Notes: generated by a model from the letters alone, not told the origin. DNA of 64,000 nt from Lactuca virosa (GCA_928212115.1 CAKMRJ010004445.1:83808752-83872751); one strand, 5' to 3'; positions 34,670-47,173 are shown, numbered from the stretch's first letter. Program-made: numbers and translations.

Positions 34670-37600
34670 ATGCCACCAAGGAGAAATCCCCGACGTATCA
34701 TTACAAACGAAACACCAACACCACCTCCACCACCCCCTCCATCAATGGATGCTGCTACCTTTCAGGCTGCTGTAACAGCTGCCGTAACCGCAGCAATGGC
34801 ACAAATGAGTAACAATGGATCAGGAGGAGGAATAAATAGCTCTACTAATGGCCAAAACCAAGGTCGCTCCGGGGAATATACTTACAAAGACTTCTCCAAC
34901 AACAAACCCATCCCCTTTAATGGAACTGGGGGAGTGATGGCTCTATCCCAATGGATAGAGAAAACAGAAGCTGTATTCGAGATATGCTCATACCCCGAGG
35001 AAAGCAAAGTAAAATTTGCCGCCTGTACTTTCTCCGAGCGAGCCCTAACGTGGTGGAATGGCCACGTCAAGTCACTGACTCTGGTGGTGGCAAACTCAAT
35101 GGGTTGGGAGAACCTGAAACGGATAATACTACGAGAGTACTGCCCAAGGGGCGAGATTCAGAAGCTCGAGCAGGAGCTTTGGGGCCTTACGATGGTAGGC
35201 TCGGACATCACCAGCTATACGAATAGGTTCAGTGATTTAATGATACTTTGCCCAGGAATGATGATTCTGGAAAGCCAAAAGGTGGAAAGGTATATCTGGG
35301 GGCTGTCGCCCCAGCTTCGAGGAAGTGTGCTAGCTTCCAAACCCACGACGTTCGACAGCGCCAAGGAACTGGCATAATCTCTCGTTGATCATGGGGTCTG
35401 CCAAGGTATCACGACCGTCGTCCCGGAACCAACCAAAGGAAGCAACAACAACAACAAGAAGAAGTTTTGGAACTAGAGGAAAGGTCAAGCTTCGCAAGAA
35501 CCTTCAAAGAAAAAAATAGTGGCGGTCCATGCCGCTACTACCCCCACCGCTGTTCCCGCTACCCCCGCGCCGACAAAACAATATGTTGGGAATCTGCCAA
35601 AGTGCAACAAATTCAATTACCATCACCACGGTAATTGCCGGGAGATGCACTGTAAAAACTGCGACAGAAAAGGGCACACTGCCCGTTTCTGTAAGGCACC
35701 GACGCGACCAATCACCCAAGTTCCTGGTACTGGTGTAAGCCATGCATGTTATGGGTGTGGGGAAACTGGGCACTTCAAGAGGGATTGCCCTAAGGCAAAG
35801 AATGCTGGCGGTGCAGGAAGAGTGCTGGCAATAGGGCAGAACGAGGCAATAGCCGATCCCACGGTGGTTACGGGTACGTTTCTCCTCAACGACATTTATG
35901 CATGCATACTCTTTGACTGTGGTGCGGAGAGAAGTTTCGTGAGTCATAAATTTAAACACTTACTTAATCAAAAACCCCAAACACTCAATAAAATATTCAC
36001 GGTAGAAATGGCAAACGGAAAAACGGAAAGCACAAACGATATGTACATAGGCTGTACGTTAAATTTAAATGAACACTCGTTCCAAATCGACCTTATGCCG
36101 ATTACTATAAGGAGTTTTGATGTCATCATCGGTATGGACTGGTTAAGCCTTCACCATGCCGATATACTTTGTCACGAAAGGGTCGTTCGCCTCAATCTGC
36201 CAAGCGGCAAAACTCTTGTCATTTATGGTGACAAACCCAGTACAAATTTACAAATCATCTCATGCGTCAAAGCCCAAAAATACCTTCGCAAGGAATATCA
36301 TGCCTTTCCAGCCCACATGGTAGACAAGAAACGAGAAGTGAAGGACAGTAAAGACATTCCGGAAGTCTGCAATTTCCCCGACATTTTCCCTGAAGATCTT
36401 CCAGGAATCCCACCGGAACGTCCAGTTGAGTTGAGAATCGATTTAATTCCCGGAGCTACCCCAGTAGCAAAATCGCCGTACCGTCTAGCACCGGCTGAAA
36501 TGTAGGAGTTATCTAGCCAGCTGAACGAGCTTCTAAGCAAAGGATTCATTAGACCGAGCTTCTCACCATGGGGAGCACCGGTCCTGTTCGTAAAGAAGAA
36601 GGACAGATCCTTTCACATGTGCATTGATTACCGAGAGCTGAACAAAATCACGATCAAGAACCGATATCCCTTACCGCGCATAGACGATCTGTTCGACCAA
36701 CTACAAGGAGCGAGCTACTTCTCGAAGATCGATTTAAGATCTGGGTATCACCAGCTGCGAGTCCTGGAAGGAGACATTCCCCAAACGACATTCCGAACTC
36801 GCTATGGTCACTATGAGTTTGTAGTGATGCCCTTTGGATTGACAAATGCACCGGCGGTGTTCATGGACTTGATGAACCGAGTATGTCGTCCTTTCCTGGA
36901 CAAATTTGTGATCGTTTTCATAGATGATATACTCATCTATTCAAAGAGCAAGGAGGAACATAGCCAACATCTCCGACCAGTCTTAGAAACATTAAGGACA
37001 GAGAACCTTTACGCAAAATTTTCCAAGTGCGAGTTTTGGATTCGGAAAGTAGATTTCCTAGGTCACGTGGTCAGCGAGGAGGGGATACACGTGGACCCTT
37101 CCAAAATTAAGGCAATCGAGAACTGGACAACTCCAAGGACTCCCACGGAAATTCGACAATTCTTGGGCCTCGCCGGGTATTATCGAAGGTTCATACAAAA
37201 CTTCTCAAAGATTGCTAAGCCACTTACCACCCTGACTCAGAAGGGAGTAACCTTCAATTGGGGAGAAAAACAAGACACTGCGTTCCAAACACTGAAGCGA
37301 GCTCTGTGCAGTGCACCTATATTATCCTTGCCGGAAGGAACAGAAGACTTTGTGGTTTACTGTGATGCATCAAATCAGGGACTTGGATGTGTCCTAATAC
37401 AGCGAGGGAAGGTCATCGCCTACGCCTCGAGACAAATCAAGACGCACGAGGTTAATTATACCACGCACGATCTCGAACTAGGAGCCGTCGTTTTCGCTCT
37501 AAAGATCTGGAGGCACTATCTTTACGACACGAAATGTACAATCTTCACTGATCATAAAAGCCTTCAACACATCCTCAATCAAAAGGAACTCAACATGAGA

Positions 37601-39217
37601 CAAATACGGTGGGTAGAACTACTAAACGATTACGAATGCAAAATTCGTTATCATCTCGGGAAAGCTAACGTAGTAGCTGATGCCCTCAGCCGGAAGGAAT
37701 ACTCGGGCCGCCGAGTGAAATCCTTAACCATGACTATCCATTCACACCTGTCCACACAAATCAAGGAAGCCCAAATAGAAGCCTTGAAATCCGAAAATGT
37801 GACAAGCAAAGCCTTAAGAGGAATGGATAAGAATCTCGAAATCAAGGATGACGGAGTTCGTTACTTCATGAATCGGATCTGGACGCCGAAGTTTGGCGGA
37901 TTCAGAGATGTTGTCATGGACGAAGCCCATAAGACACGATACTCCATACATCCCGGTTCATATAAGATGTATTTGGACCTCAAGAAACTGTACTGGTGGC
38001 CGAACATGAAAGCCGAAATTGCTACCTACGTAGGAAAATGTTTGACTTGCGCCAAAGTCAAGGTGGAATACCAAAAGCCCTCGGGATTATTGCAACAACC
38101 GGAAATACCCGAGTGGAAGTGGGAGCGGATAACCATGGAATTCATAACCAAGTTACCCAAGACGACAAGCGGACTCGACACCATCTGGGTGATCGTCGAC
38201 AGGTTAACCAAATCCGTGCACTTCCTACCAATCAAAGAAACGGATAAACTGGAGAAACTAACTAGAACATACATCAGGGAGATTGTACGACTGCATGGTG
38301 TGCCAATATCCATTATCTCGGACCGAGATAGTAGATTTACCTCGAGGTTCTGGCAGTCACTACAGAAATCTCTAGGAACGAGGCTAGACATGAGTACCGC
38401 TTATCACCCACAGACCGACGGCCAGAGTGAGAGAACCATACAAACCTTAGAAGATATGCTAAGAGCTTGTGTGATCGATTTTGGTAAGGCGTGGGACACC
38501 CATTTACCATTGGTCGAATTCTCGTACAACAATAGCTATCACACTAGCATCAAGGTTGCCCCATTCGAAGCCCTCTACGGCCGGAAGTGCAGATCACCTC
38601 TGTGTTGGACTGAAGTGGGTGACACGCAACTAGCAAGAGGTCAAGTACCCGACAACACTCTCACTGGACCGGAGATCATAAGGGAAACTACAGAGAAGAT
38701 TGTTCAAATCCGAGAATGACTGAAGGCTTCAAGAGACAGACAAAAGAGTTATGCGGATAAAAGACGGAAACCCTTGGAATTCCAGGTTGGAGACCGAGTA
38801 CTACTAAAAGTCTCGCCCTGGAAGCGATTAATACGTTTTGGGAAGCGTGGGAAACTAAACCCAAGATATATCGGACCATTCGAGATCCTTGCCAGGATCG
38901 GCCCAGTGGCGTACAAACTTCGATTACCACAAGAACTCAGTAACGTACACCCTACCTTTCACGTATCGAACCTAAATAAGTGCTTGTCCGATGAGACCCT
39001 CGTTATCCCTCTGGACGAAATCGAAATCAACGAAAGTCTCCAATTCGTGGAAGAGCGAGTAGAAATCATGGATCGGGAAATGAAAAGAACTAAACAAAGT
39101 CGCATACCCATTGTGAAGGTCCGCTGGAACGCCAAGCGAGGACCTGAATACACCTGGGAACGCGAGGATCAGATGAAACAAAACTACCCGCATCTTTTCC
39201 CTAGGACTCTACCTTAG
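34670..39217 (+). pseudogene. E2 gag-pol polyprotein, one frame with four stops
   Basis: A single frame from MPPRRNPRRI to PHLFPRTLP. Capsid EIQKLEQELWGL; knuckles CKNCDRKGHTARFC and CYGCGETGHFKRDC (35605-35790). Protease box LFDCGAE near 35911: the usual Ser after the catalytic Asp is Cys. RT FIDDILIYS near 36918. RNase H YCDASNQGLG and FTDHKSLQHI. Integrase HHCC from about 37930; ITMEFITKLP at 38138 has Glu for the first catalytic Asp; SDRDSRF and TDGQSER are kept. The C-terminal module ends TWEREDQMKQNYPHLF. Stops: TAA 35375, TAG 35474, TAG 36503, TGA 38717, three of them explained by C-to-T. No frameshift in about 1,515 codons points to a fairly young insertion. Confidence 0.94.
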
Positions 39218-39244
39218 AATAAATTTCGGGACAAAATTCCCTCT

Positions 39245-39257
39245 AACGGGGGGATGA
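39245..39257 (+). promoter_or_regulatory. E2 polypurine tract
   Basis: AACGGGGGGATGA directly before the 3' LTR. Confidence 0.85.
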
Positions 39258-41224
39258 TGTGACAACCCGATATTTTTCAAATCAATGTAACATTCAAAAA
39301 GTAAAAAATAGTGAACTATTTGGAATCAACGAAATTAGCGTCAAAAATGAAGTGTTCTAAAATCTTAATTGGGATGCATAAAGTGCTAGATATCGTGCCA
39401 AGGTTTCCAAAAACATAAAGAACACTCAAATCCGAGTTATAACGAAGGAGTTATGACCAATCGAAAATCCACGACACACCCGGTAAAACACTGCTAAACG
39501 TAAAGAAGTTATGGATTTTTAACGGAATTATCGTGTCCCGGCCTATTAAATAAAATATAATTAAAAATAAATTCAAAATTAGCCGACAAAGTCTAAATGA
39601 AAGTTGTAGAGTATTTTCTCACCTTCGCGTGGATATAAAGAACGTCAAAAACGGAGCTCGTATGCGAAAGTTACGCATTTTTGAAGTTTTTGGCATGCAT
39701 TACGAAGCTTATCCGAAGGAGTACGCCAAGCGTACTTCGGAGTACGCCCAGCGTACTGAATAGAGGGCCTCAGATCGGCCACGTCGCCCCTATGCCTCTA
39801 CGCCCCGTCCCGTCCGAAGTCCGACAGTCGATGATGCGGTAAGCAGTGACGCACGAGTACGCCCCGCGTACTTCGGAGTACGCCCAGCGTACGAGGGCAG
39901 TGTTCCTCACCTATAAATAGGATGCGAGACCTCCGACTTTCCTTACCCATTTCCTCCTTCTCTCTCATTCTTACTCCATATTTAGCATCTCGAGACGATC
40001 TCGACTTCCCGGTTTCATATCTCAGCCCCGACGAAGGTCTGAAGTCCCGAGATTCCCGAGAATCTCACCACTTTCCAGTCGAGGCGCCGCCCGAGGAAAA
40101 ATCTCGTTTTCTTCGAATCATCACACTTTCCAGGTGAGTTCATACCCCGACTTTTTCACGTCTTTTCATGTTTTTAGGGGGGGGAAATACAAGTGCAATA
40201 CGAGAAAACATATTGCTTTATGCAGATTCAAATACAACATCTACATTTTTAATAACTTCGATATCAACATTATACTTTACATGCAAAGTTAGTATTACAT
40301 CGAGTTTTTATCACCAAATGGAACACACTTTCGGAAAAACTATAATGGGTATAGTTTGCGGGTTATTCATTACATCTTTATGTAAACATTGTGAAGATGA
40401 AATACTTTCATCTACATGAAATATAGACTTTCTTTTTCGTAAATCTATTAATACTAAGTGTTGTGAGATATTCAACTTCAACGTACTCTCAAGTACGCAT
40501 TTCAAGTCCTGTATTATAAACCATAATCTCTTGGAGGGAGAGCGTGATATTTGTGTATAGATCTATACCGGATTGACAATCTCGCACCTAAACTGTTAGC
40601 TACAGTTAGACCGGCAGGTCTGGGGTGACAAACGTCATAACACTACAACGCCTAAGAACGTTGTTACAGGCAGTCTGGGTCAATAGCATTGTTATAAAAC
40701 TCACACAGAAGTATTAAAATAAGTTTGATTTACGAGACTTTTGATGCATACTTTAAATACATTATTTGAGTATAAACACACTTTCACCATTTGAGCACAA
40801 AAGATACTATTGCAATACCAGTTGTTGGATCTTTTCAGGTTATATGTAGAAAATATTGGATTTCTGGAAAACACGTTCAATCATTTTTACAAAAAGGGCA
40901 TACAAATTTTCAGTACAAAACTCTTGTGAACTCACCAACTTAATTGTTGACACTTTTTCAAAACTACTTGTATTTCTCAGGGAATCAGTAATACAGGTAC
41001 CCATCAGCTTTTGGAGAAGGAACGCTAAGGCGTCTATTATCAAAACATTTTAAATCATCATATTTGTAATATTCTTTTGAAACATGTATTACACGCAACA
41101 ATGTAAGTTTTTATTATATTTATGATGGTTGTGTTTACTTTATTTACAATATTCAACTGTTATGGTACTACGTGAAGTCACCCACCCCCGAATGTTTCCG
41201 CCATCCTGGTTTGGGGGTGTGACA
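39258..41224 (+). repeat. E2 3' LTR
   Basis: 1,967 bp ending GGTGTGACA. Its four promoter palindromes (39721, 39742, 39857, 39878) all have perfect 6 bp arms GTACGC/GCGTAC around CAA, CCA, CCC and CCA. TATA at 39912-39919. Intron-like segment 40134-40980. Terminal hairpin arms 41183-41193 and 41209-41219. Confidence 0.93.
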
Positions 41225-41229
41225 CTATG

Positions 41230-41903
41230 CTTTCTCTAAAATACATGCAAATTAGAATTTTCCAAGGTTCTCATCCTAACTAGCATGGCAAGGGGTACTT
41301 GTAACATAAAAGACTAGCAGAATAACATACATTTTCTTGTGGTTGATTGCTTAGAGTTTTGAGAGCCTAGCACCAATAATATGGATGCCTCAAATGGAAT
41401 CACAAATCACCATACAACTTGGAAAACTTGGGAGAGTAGTATGCACACTTAGAGATCAGCCTACCCTTGGTTTTCCTCACACACTAGTGCTATTTCATTT
41501 GCCAAGGACCTCTTTATATAGTGTGGTGGATTAGGGTTACATCCATGTAAACCCCAATACCCATGACCTTTCATTTCCATAAGATCCATGGGTTAATGCT
41601 CCATGGACTTTCCAAGCAAGCTTAGTCCATTCTAAACAAGCATTAGCCCACTATATATAAATATAAGAGTCCATATTTACTTAGTTACCTTTTGATCACT
41701 AATTTAATTCTTGATCAATACTAATTAAATAATATGATTTCATACTAATATATTATAACTTATTATATATTAACAAATCATAACTATACTATTCTCAAAA
41801 GACTATCCAAATTGTTATGGTGAAGTGCAACCCAAATGGACCATGCCGGGTCGGGTCAAGTACATCTCAAATATAGTTTTGGACTTAGACACGTTATCTA
41901 ACA
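41230..41903 (-). repeat. N2 5' LTR, inner piece after E2
   Basis: Continues from 31047 and ends TCTAACA, followed by the CATGG duplication. It contains the 138 bp that the left LTR lacks (about 41255-41410). Confidence 0.88.
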
Positions 41904-42098
41904 CATGGCAGATCCAGGCACATCGACAAAAAATATCACTTCATAAGACATCGGGTGGAAGAAGGACTCCTCGTGCTAAAGAGGGTATCATCAGATAAGA
42001 ACCCAGCAGATCCCCTCACGAAGGGACTAAGTAGGGTTAACCATTTGCAACATGCGAGGAGCATCGGGCTTAAGGATGATATTAGTTTTAATGATTAG
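41904..42098 (+). pseudogene. Copia A RNase H C-terminus and end of pol
   Basis: Runs on from 10225: RSRHIDKKYHFIRHRVEEG, then NPADPLTKGLSR and KDDISFND-stop at 42096-42098. These are the standard last motifs of copia RNase H. No lesion in this piece. Confidence 0.9.
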
Positions 42099-42954
42099 AA
42101 TGCTATTTAGAAACTTGTAATTGATAAATTGTAATTGACATTTGATGATTAAATAAAAGGTGTATTTATTTATGAGTAAAGTAACTATCTTATGTCAATT
42201 GTTTACTATTGTTTCATTTTTCATGTTTTGACTTCCAAAATAATAAGATTATTCAAACTGTGCACAGTCGATCATACTTTAGAAGTAGGTATTGAGGCAA
42301 GACTATCATGAATTTGGATTGTAGACTGTCTAAAATGTTTAGACATAGCAAACGTTTGCTACAACATTCATGAGTGCTCATAAGGTCTGAGTATTGGATT
42401 AAACCCACGCTCACATGAATCAGTTCATGGAATTTTTCACGAGTGATTGTGAGATGATAACATCATATAGTCTTCAAACCAAGAGATATGAGTAGTTGAC
42501 TATGAGTTGGTTGTACATTGATAGTGCGAAAACACATCAGTAACTTGATGTTATAAAACATATTATTGTGTAGGATTTAACGAATAGTTAGTACAAGCAT
42601 ATGATTTGAAGTTTATCTGTTCCTTTTAATTGTTGGAGGATTAAAAGCGATATCTTAGGCCCCTCAATGATTTTATTTTGACTTATGTGTCGGGCCCGGT
42701 CAGGACACAATTGATGTGTTCATTTAAGTTCTATGTAAAACAAATTGGAAATCGGGAAACAAACTGCTGGACAATAAGTATGACATTGTTCCATGTATTT
42801 GTCCGACTGATATGTTGAAGAACAGAGGATTATATGATCCCTTATCTAAAGTACGCGTCACTGACTGGGTCATAGTTCGACAGCGGCTTTTGAGGGCTAC
42901 GATTGCTAATCAGATTTTGAAGTTGCATTGGCAACTATAGTTATTAGACTTATC
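42099..42954 (+). other. Copia A 3' UTR
   Basis: No ORF. Homologous on the plus strand to the minus-strand 3' UTRs of N1 and N2. Confidence 0.7.
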
Positions 42955-42966
42955 CACGTGGGAGAC
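42955..42966 (+). promoter_or_regulatory. Copia A polypurine tract
   Basis: CACGTGGGAGAC directly before the LTR. Confidence 0.8.
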
Positions 42967-43744
42967 TGTTAGATTAGGTGTCTAACCCATAACTATAATT
43001 GGTATGTACTTGACCCGATAGTAGCATGGTCCTTTTGGGTTGCCTTCACCGAAGCAATTTGATAGGATAGACTTTTGAGAAGAGGTTATTTATGATTTAT
43101 TAATATATTACAAGTATAATATATTGATATGAAATCATATTATTTAATTATTATTGATCAAGAATTAATTTGGAATTAATTTAGTGATCAAAAGAGACTG
43201 ATTAGATTTACAGGGACTGATTAAGTAAATCAACAATACTTATAGTTGGGCTAATGATCCATCATGATTGATTAGGAATGGATTAAACCTATATGATAGT
43301 CCATGAAGGTTTAAACCCAAAGGGCCTAAGAAATATGAAGGGTCGTGGTGAATTCGGGTTTGCATGGATGTGACCCTAGTCTTTGCCACACTATAAAAGG
43401 ACTCCCTTAACCTCTAAAATCGGCCTATGTATTCTTGTGAAGAGTCATAACCGATTTTTGTGCTATCTAGTCACCACTCATATGCCTCCTTTTTCATTTA
43501 GTGTTTGTGACACATTAGAGGCATCACATTTGAGGTGCTAAAGCTTTTGAAGGCCAAGAACTACAAGTTACACTAAGAGGTAAGCCATCTAACTAGTTGT
43601 ATTGTTTAATTGTCAAATTGTATGCTAGTTCGCATGTATGCTTTGGAAATTTGAAATTCCATTAATAATTAGAGAAAATTTAGATCCAAAGCATCTACGG
43701 TTGCATGTGCACCGTAGGAGTGTTATAGTGCTCAAAACCCTTTA
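42967..43744 (+). repeat. Copia A 3' LTR
   Basis: About 778 bp from TGTTAGATTAGG to AACCCTTTA. The relatives end CTTCA or ATCA, so the last bases are probably mutated. TATAAAAG at 43392-43399. The right flank TAATC would be the TSD; its partner is outside the window. Confidence 0.82.
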
Positions 43745-43979
43745 TAATCGTCGACTGATTGACCAAATGCACCCACTTCCTGCCAATAAAGGAAACTGAC
43801 AAAATGGAGAAATTAACCAAGACTTACATATCTATTATCTCTGACAGTAATAGTAGATTTACCTCTCGGTTTTGTTAGTCACTTTAGAGGTCATTAGGAA
43901 CTGAGCTCGATATGAGTACTGCTTACCATCCCCAAATAGATCGACAGAGTGAGACGACCATCCGAACACTGGAGGCTAT
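43745..43979 (+). pseudogene. Gypsy integrase fragment F, the oldest layer in view
   Basis: Reads VD-stop-LTKCTHFLPIKETD, ISDSNSRFTSRF and STAYHPQIDRQSE, the gypsy integrase core with second Asp and Glu region. Relative to E1 and E2 about 11 codons (the REIVRLHGVPI stretch) are missing in frame, and several stops occur. Cut on the left by A and on the right by B. Confidence 0.85.
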
Positions 43980-44157
43980 TGTCACAACTAGCATTTTAGC
44001 TCGAAAATTATATTCTCATGTAATCATTCAACCATTGTAAAACATGTACTCTAAGTGAATATCAATCAATGCTCATTTAAATACATCTCTCATGTTTAAC
44101 AAAGAGTTTGAAACTCTAAATATTCCGGTTCAAGTCTATTATGGTCTAGGACATTCT

Positions 44158-44480
44158 TATTGGGCCTAATGGACCAATAAGTATCCAAGTTGACTATTTT
44201 GGGCCAAGAAACCTTAAATGGGCTCTAAATGGACCCACATTCATAAAACTCAACATTTTGGGACATAATGGGCCTCAAATGGATTAGTTTACCCCTAATG
44301 GGCCAAAATTGGGCCACAACAAATTCCAATAGCCCTAATGGACCCTAAACCTCCTTAATTAAACTTCTTTGGGCTGTGAACATCTATGAGGGCCCAATGG
44401 GCCGAAAAGATAATTATTAAACCCCATAATTTTGAGTAAAGACAAGTAAAGGCCCAAAACATTTCAACTTCTTTCTTTTA
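44158..44480 (+). promoter_or_regulatory. TGGGCC/GGCCCA cluster in the B LTR
   Basis: About nine TGGGCC or GGCCCA hexamers in both orientations within 320 bp, with more at about 45400-46160. TGGGCY is the plant site II motif bound by TCP factors in promoters of growth genes. Confidence 0.5.
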
Positions 44481-44994
44481 GCCCAAATCTTCGGCCCATA
44501 TGTAAAGAAAAAAAAAACATGAATGGATGATGAAATAAGGAGATAAATTAGAAGGGAGACAACACACAATTACATAACATACATCTAGGAGAACACATGT
44601 ATCAAAAAGTGTATTACTTTCCACGCAAAACTTTCCACCCCTCTCTCTTTCATAATCTCGGCTATAGAGCCAAAAATCACCACCACACTCATTTTACTTA
44701 CAAAATCTCTTAAGGAAAGCTCTCAAGAACCCCTACACCTTCCTTCAAACTTCGAGACTTTATGTGTATCTTCAAAGAGGTTTTCATCTAGATCATCATC
44801 TTTGGTAAGTTGTTGTCATACTTAAGTCTTTGATTTTCATCCTTAAGCTAAGAACACTCCCTTATAAAGCTTCATTTCGTGATCTAACATCCTAGAAACC
44901 ATCTAAGTTTAAAAACCACTCAAGGAGCTTGCTAGAGCCAAAAATCACATCATCTTCTTCCATTTCTTCTTCAAAACCGAAACATCAAACAAAG

Positions 44995-46923
44995 GTGAGT
45001 TCATACCCTCGCTTGTTTTCAGTTTTCATATGATTTTTGGGGGAGAATACAAGTAAAATGTGTAGATCTATGTGTTATATGCATGTCTTGTGTGATTTCT
45101 TAGTTTATTTTGTAAAAATGTGTTAGATCTTAACATATCTTGACATCTTAAGCAACATTGAGTAAAAATCCATGAATTAAGAGACCTTATACATCATATT
45201 ATCAAGTTAAAAGTGTTTATATGTTTAAGATATAAAAATTTAAAGCAAAAACCTTGTTAAGGGTCAAAATTGTCAAGAAAACAAAAGATAAGGGCAAAAA
45301 TTGACATTTATGGTTTTTAAAGGATCAAACAGGTACTACTTGTATAAAAAAGGGTTTTTAGGATAAGCATGCTTTCCAAAGGGCCAAAAATGTAAATTTT
45401 AGCTTAATGGGCTTAATATTTGCGCCTCATGGTTTTAGGCCCAAATTTGTGAAAAAATGAAAGTTTTGGGATTAAAAATGTTATTTGACCAAAGTTTGAG
45501 TCATAAATGTAAATAAACCAAATTTAGGGGTGAAAATAACATTTATTTCTAAATTGGACCAAAAATGTAACTTTTATAAAAATTAGGCCGAAAGTGTCAT
45601 ATTTACAAACAAGGGGCTGAAAATGTAATTTTCTGCAAAACTGGGCCATAAATGTCAAAATATGAATTTTTGGACTAGATCCGTAAATTTATAAACATTT
45701 GGGGCGAAATTACAATTTTTTATAAATTATGGACTAAAGTGTTATTTTTACAAAACTTTGGGCCTTAATTGAAAATTTGAGGCTTATTGGCCAGGAACGT
45801 CGTTTTTACAAAAAGAGGACTTTTTATAATTAATTTGGTAAACCTCGGGCTAAAACAACAACAAAACAATAACGAATGGACAAAATACATCGATAACAAT
45901 TTTATTGGGCCTAATATTAACATTACATGGCCAATGGGCCTTAAGGGCCCAGTCAAGTGTATATTGAGCCTAATATTTTCCATGACATGTTTATTGGGCA
46001 TTGCGACCCATTTACATGTTAATCTGGGCCTGAGCTATGGGTCCTATGTTTGTTGGGCCTTGGTGGTCCACTTACATGCCTATTGGGCCTAAATAACCCT
46101 CTTACATGTATTGGACCTTTGTTGTCCATTTACATGCTAATTGGGCTTGGACTGAAATTCACATGTTTAGTAGATCGTAGCTATACCTTTACATAATTAT
46201 TTAACTTCATATACTAATATAAATACCTTTGGATTTGAAAACATACAACATTCACGTAGACATTAATCATGGTGAAAAACATAACAAACATGAAAGGTTG
46301 AGAATCTAGTGAGACTTGTCGGTTGGCACCTCAGAGTGTACAATCATAGTTTGTAGTTATAACCAGAGTTTCCTGGAGGGAGAGTGGGAGTTTGTGTATA
46401 GATCTATACGGGGTGACCCTCCACGTCTTAGCTGTTCGCTACTGCTAGACTAGGCAAGTCTAGGGCGACAAAACCTTGAGCAAATACCGGCGTTTGGAAA
46501 ATGCCAAGACAGGCAATCTAGTCATTATCATGCATGGTTATAACGGCTCATATAGAGATCCAATACCAACTTAACATTTCGGAGATTAACCCTTTGATTG
46601 TGTCAATACAAAACAACTTATTTGACGATACAAGGACCTCGACATTATTATAAATCAGAAAATGTCGGATTTTCTAGGGAAATATAAATATTCAATTATC
46701 ACTTACTTACAATACAAAAAAATTTAAACTGCATTCGTATAAGTTACTGCTATGAAATTAACACATGCATTTATACTCGATTTTCACATTAATTTCAGAC
46801 ATTTTATAGAAAATATCTGATTTTCTGGTTTTACAAAAGATGCAAAGACTTTTATTCAAACATACTTATGAACTCACCAACATTATATATGTTGACCGTA
46901 TTCAAAATAACTTGTATTCCCAG
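44995..46923 (+). other. Intron-like segment of the B LTR with paired ends
   Basis: Donor AAAG|GTGAGTTCATACC. GGTGAGTTCATA (44994-45005) is the exact reverse complement of TATGAACTCACC (46867-46878). Hairpin CAACAT-TATAT-ATGTTG (46878-46894); acceptor TTGTATTCCCAG ends at 46923. G-run block GGGGGAGAATACAAGT after the donor. Structured domain at about 46370-46530 with GTATAGATCTATAC at 46396-46409. Confidence 0.55.
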
Positions 46924-47173
46924 GTAATCGTTAAGCAGGAAGATTTTCAAGTGTGTATGGATTTATTTTGTGTAACATCACTCATCGTACTATTAATACT
47001 TTGAATTTTTGTAATCTATAATAATGTACTTGATGTGAACAATGTTGGTTGTAATATGTAATGTTGGTGATGAATGTGTTATGTTTCATGTATATTCATT
47101 GTGATGATAATTCAATTGTTAGTCACACGATCCCCCGAACGTTTTCGCCGTCTGGTTCGGGGGTGTGACAAGT

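Larger units (their letters stand above)
31048..41224 (+). mobile_element. Complete Ty3/gypsy chromovirus-like element E2
   Basis: 10.2 kb with LTRs 31048-33019 and 39258-41224 and perfect TSD CTATG (31043-31047, 41225-41229). Same plan as E1: primer site, TGATCA hairpin, ORF0, gag-pol, polypurine tract. Gag-pol is one frame with four stops, the best-preserved polyprotein here. It sits in the 5' LTR of N2. Confidence 0.94.
10226..41903 (-). mobile_element. Non-autonomous copia-family element N2, antisense inside A, hit by S, E1 and E2
   Basis: The left LTR is 10226-10827; the right LTR is split by E2 into 30982-31047 and 41230-41903. TSD CATGG is perfect at 10221-10225 and 41904-41908, and removing the element restores A's RNase H frame. 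PBS and polypurine tract put it on the minus strand. The interior matches N1: 3' UTR, unknown central segment, broken gag with a short intron, long leader. No pol is present. Confidence 0.88.
1..43744 (+). mobile_element. Ty1/copia retrotransposon A, 5' part outside the window, split by N1 and N2
   Basis: Three pieces (1-174, 7867-10225, 41904-43744) join into one copia pol followed by a 3' UTR, polypurine tract and 3' LTR. The pieces are separated by N1 and N2, both antisense. Across N2 the reading is exact: the CATGG duplication removes cleanly and the RNase H codons run on. The pol order pre-integrase, integrase, RT, RNase H is the copia order. The 5' LTR, gag and protease lie left of the window. 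A is itself inserted in a gypsy integrase fragment, seen at its right border. It carries about nine stops and one frameshift, so it is dead. Confidence 0.9.
43980..47170 (+). repeat. B 5' LTR
   Basis: 3,191 bp from TGTCACAACTAGC to GGTGTGACA. Terminal hairpin with perfect 9 bp arms CCCCCGAAC (47132-47140) and GTTCGGGGG (47155-47163). The long middle (45050-46250) has no ORF of note. Confidence 0.88.
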
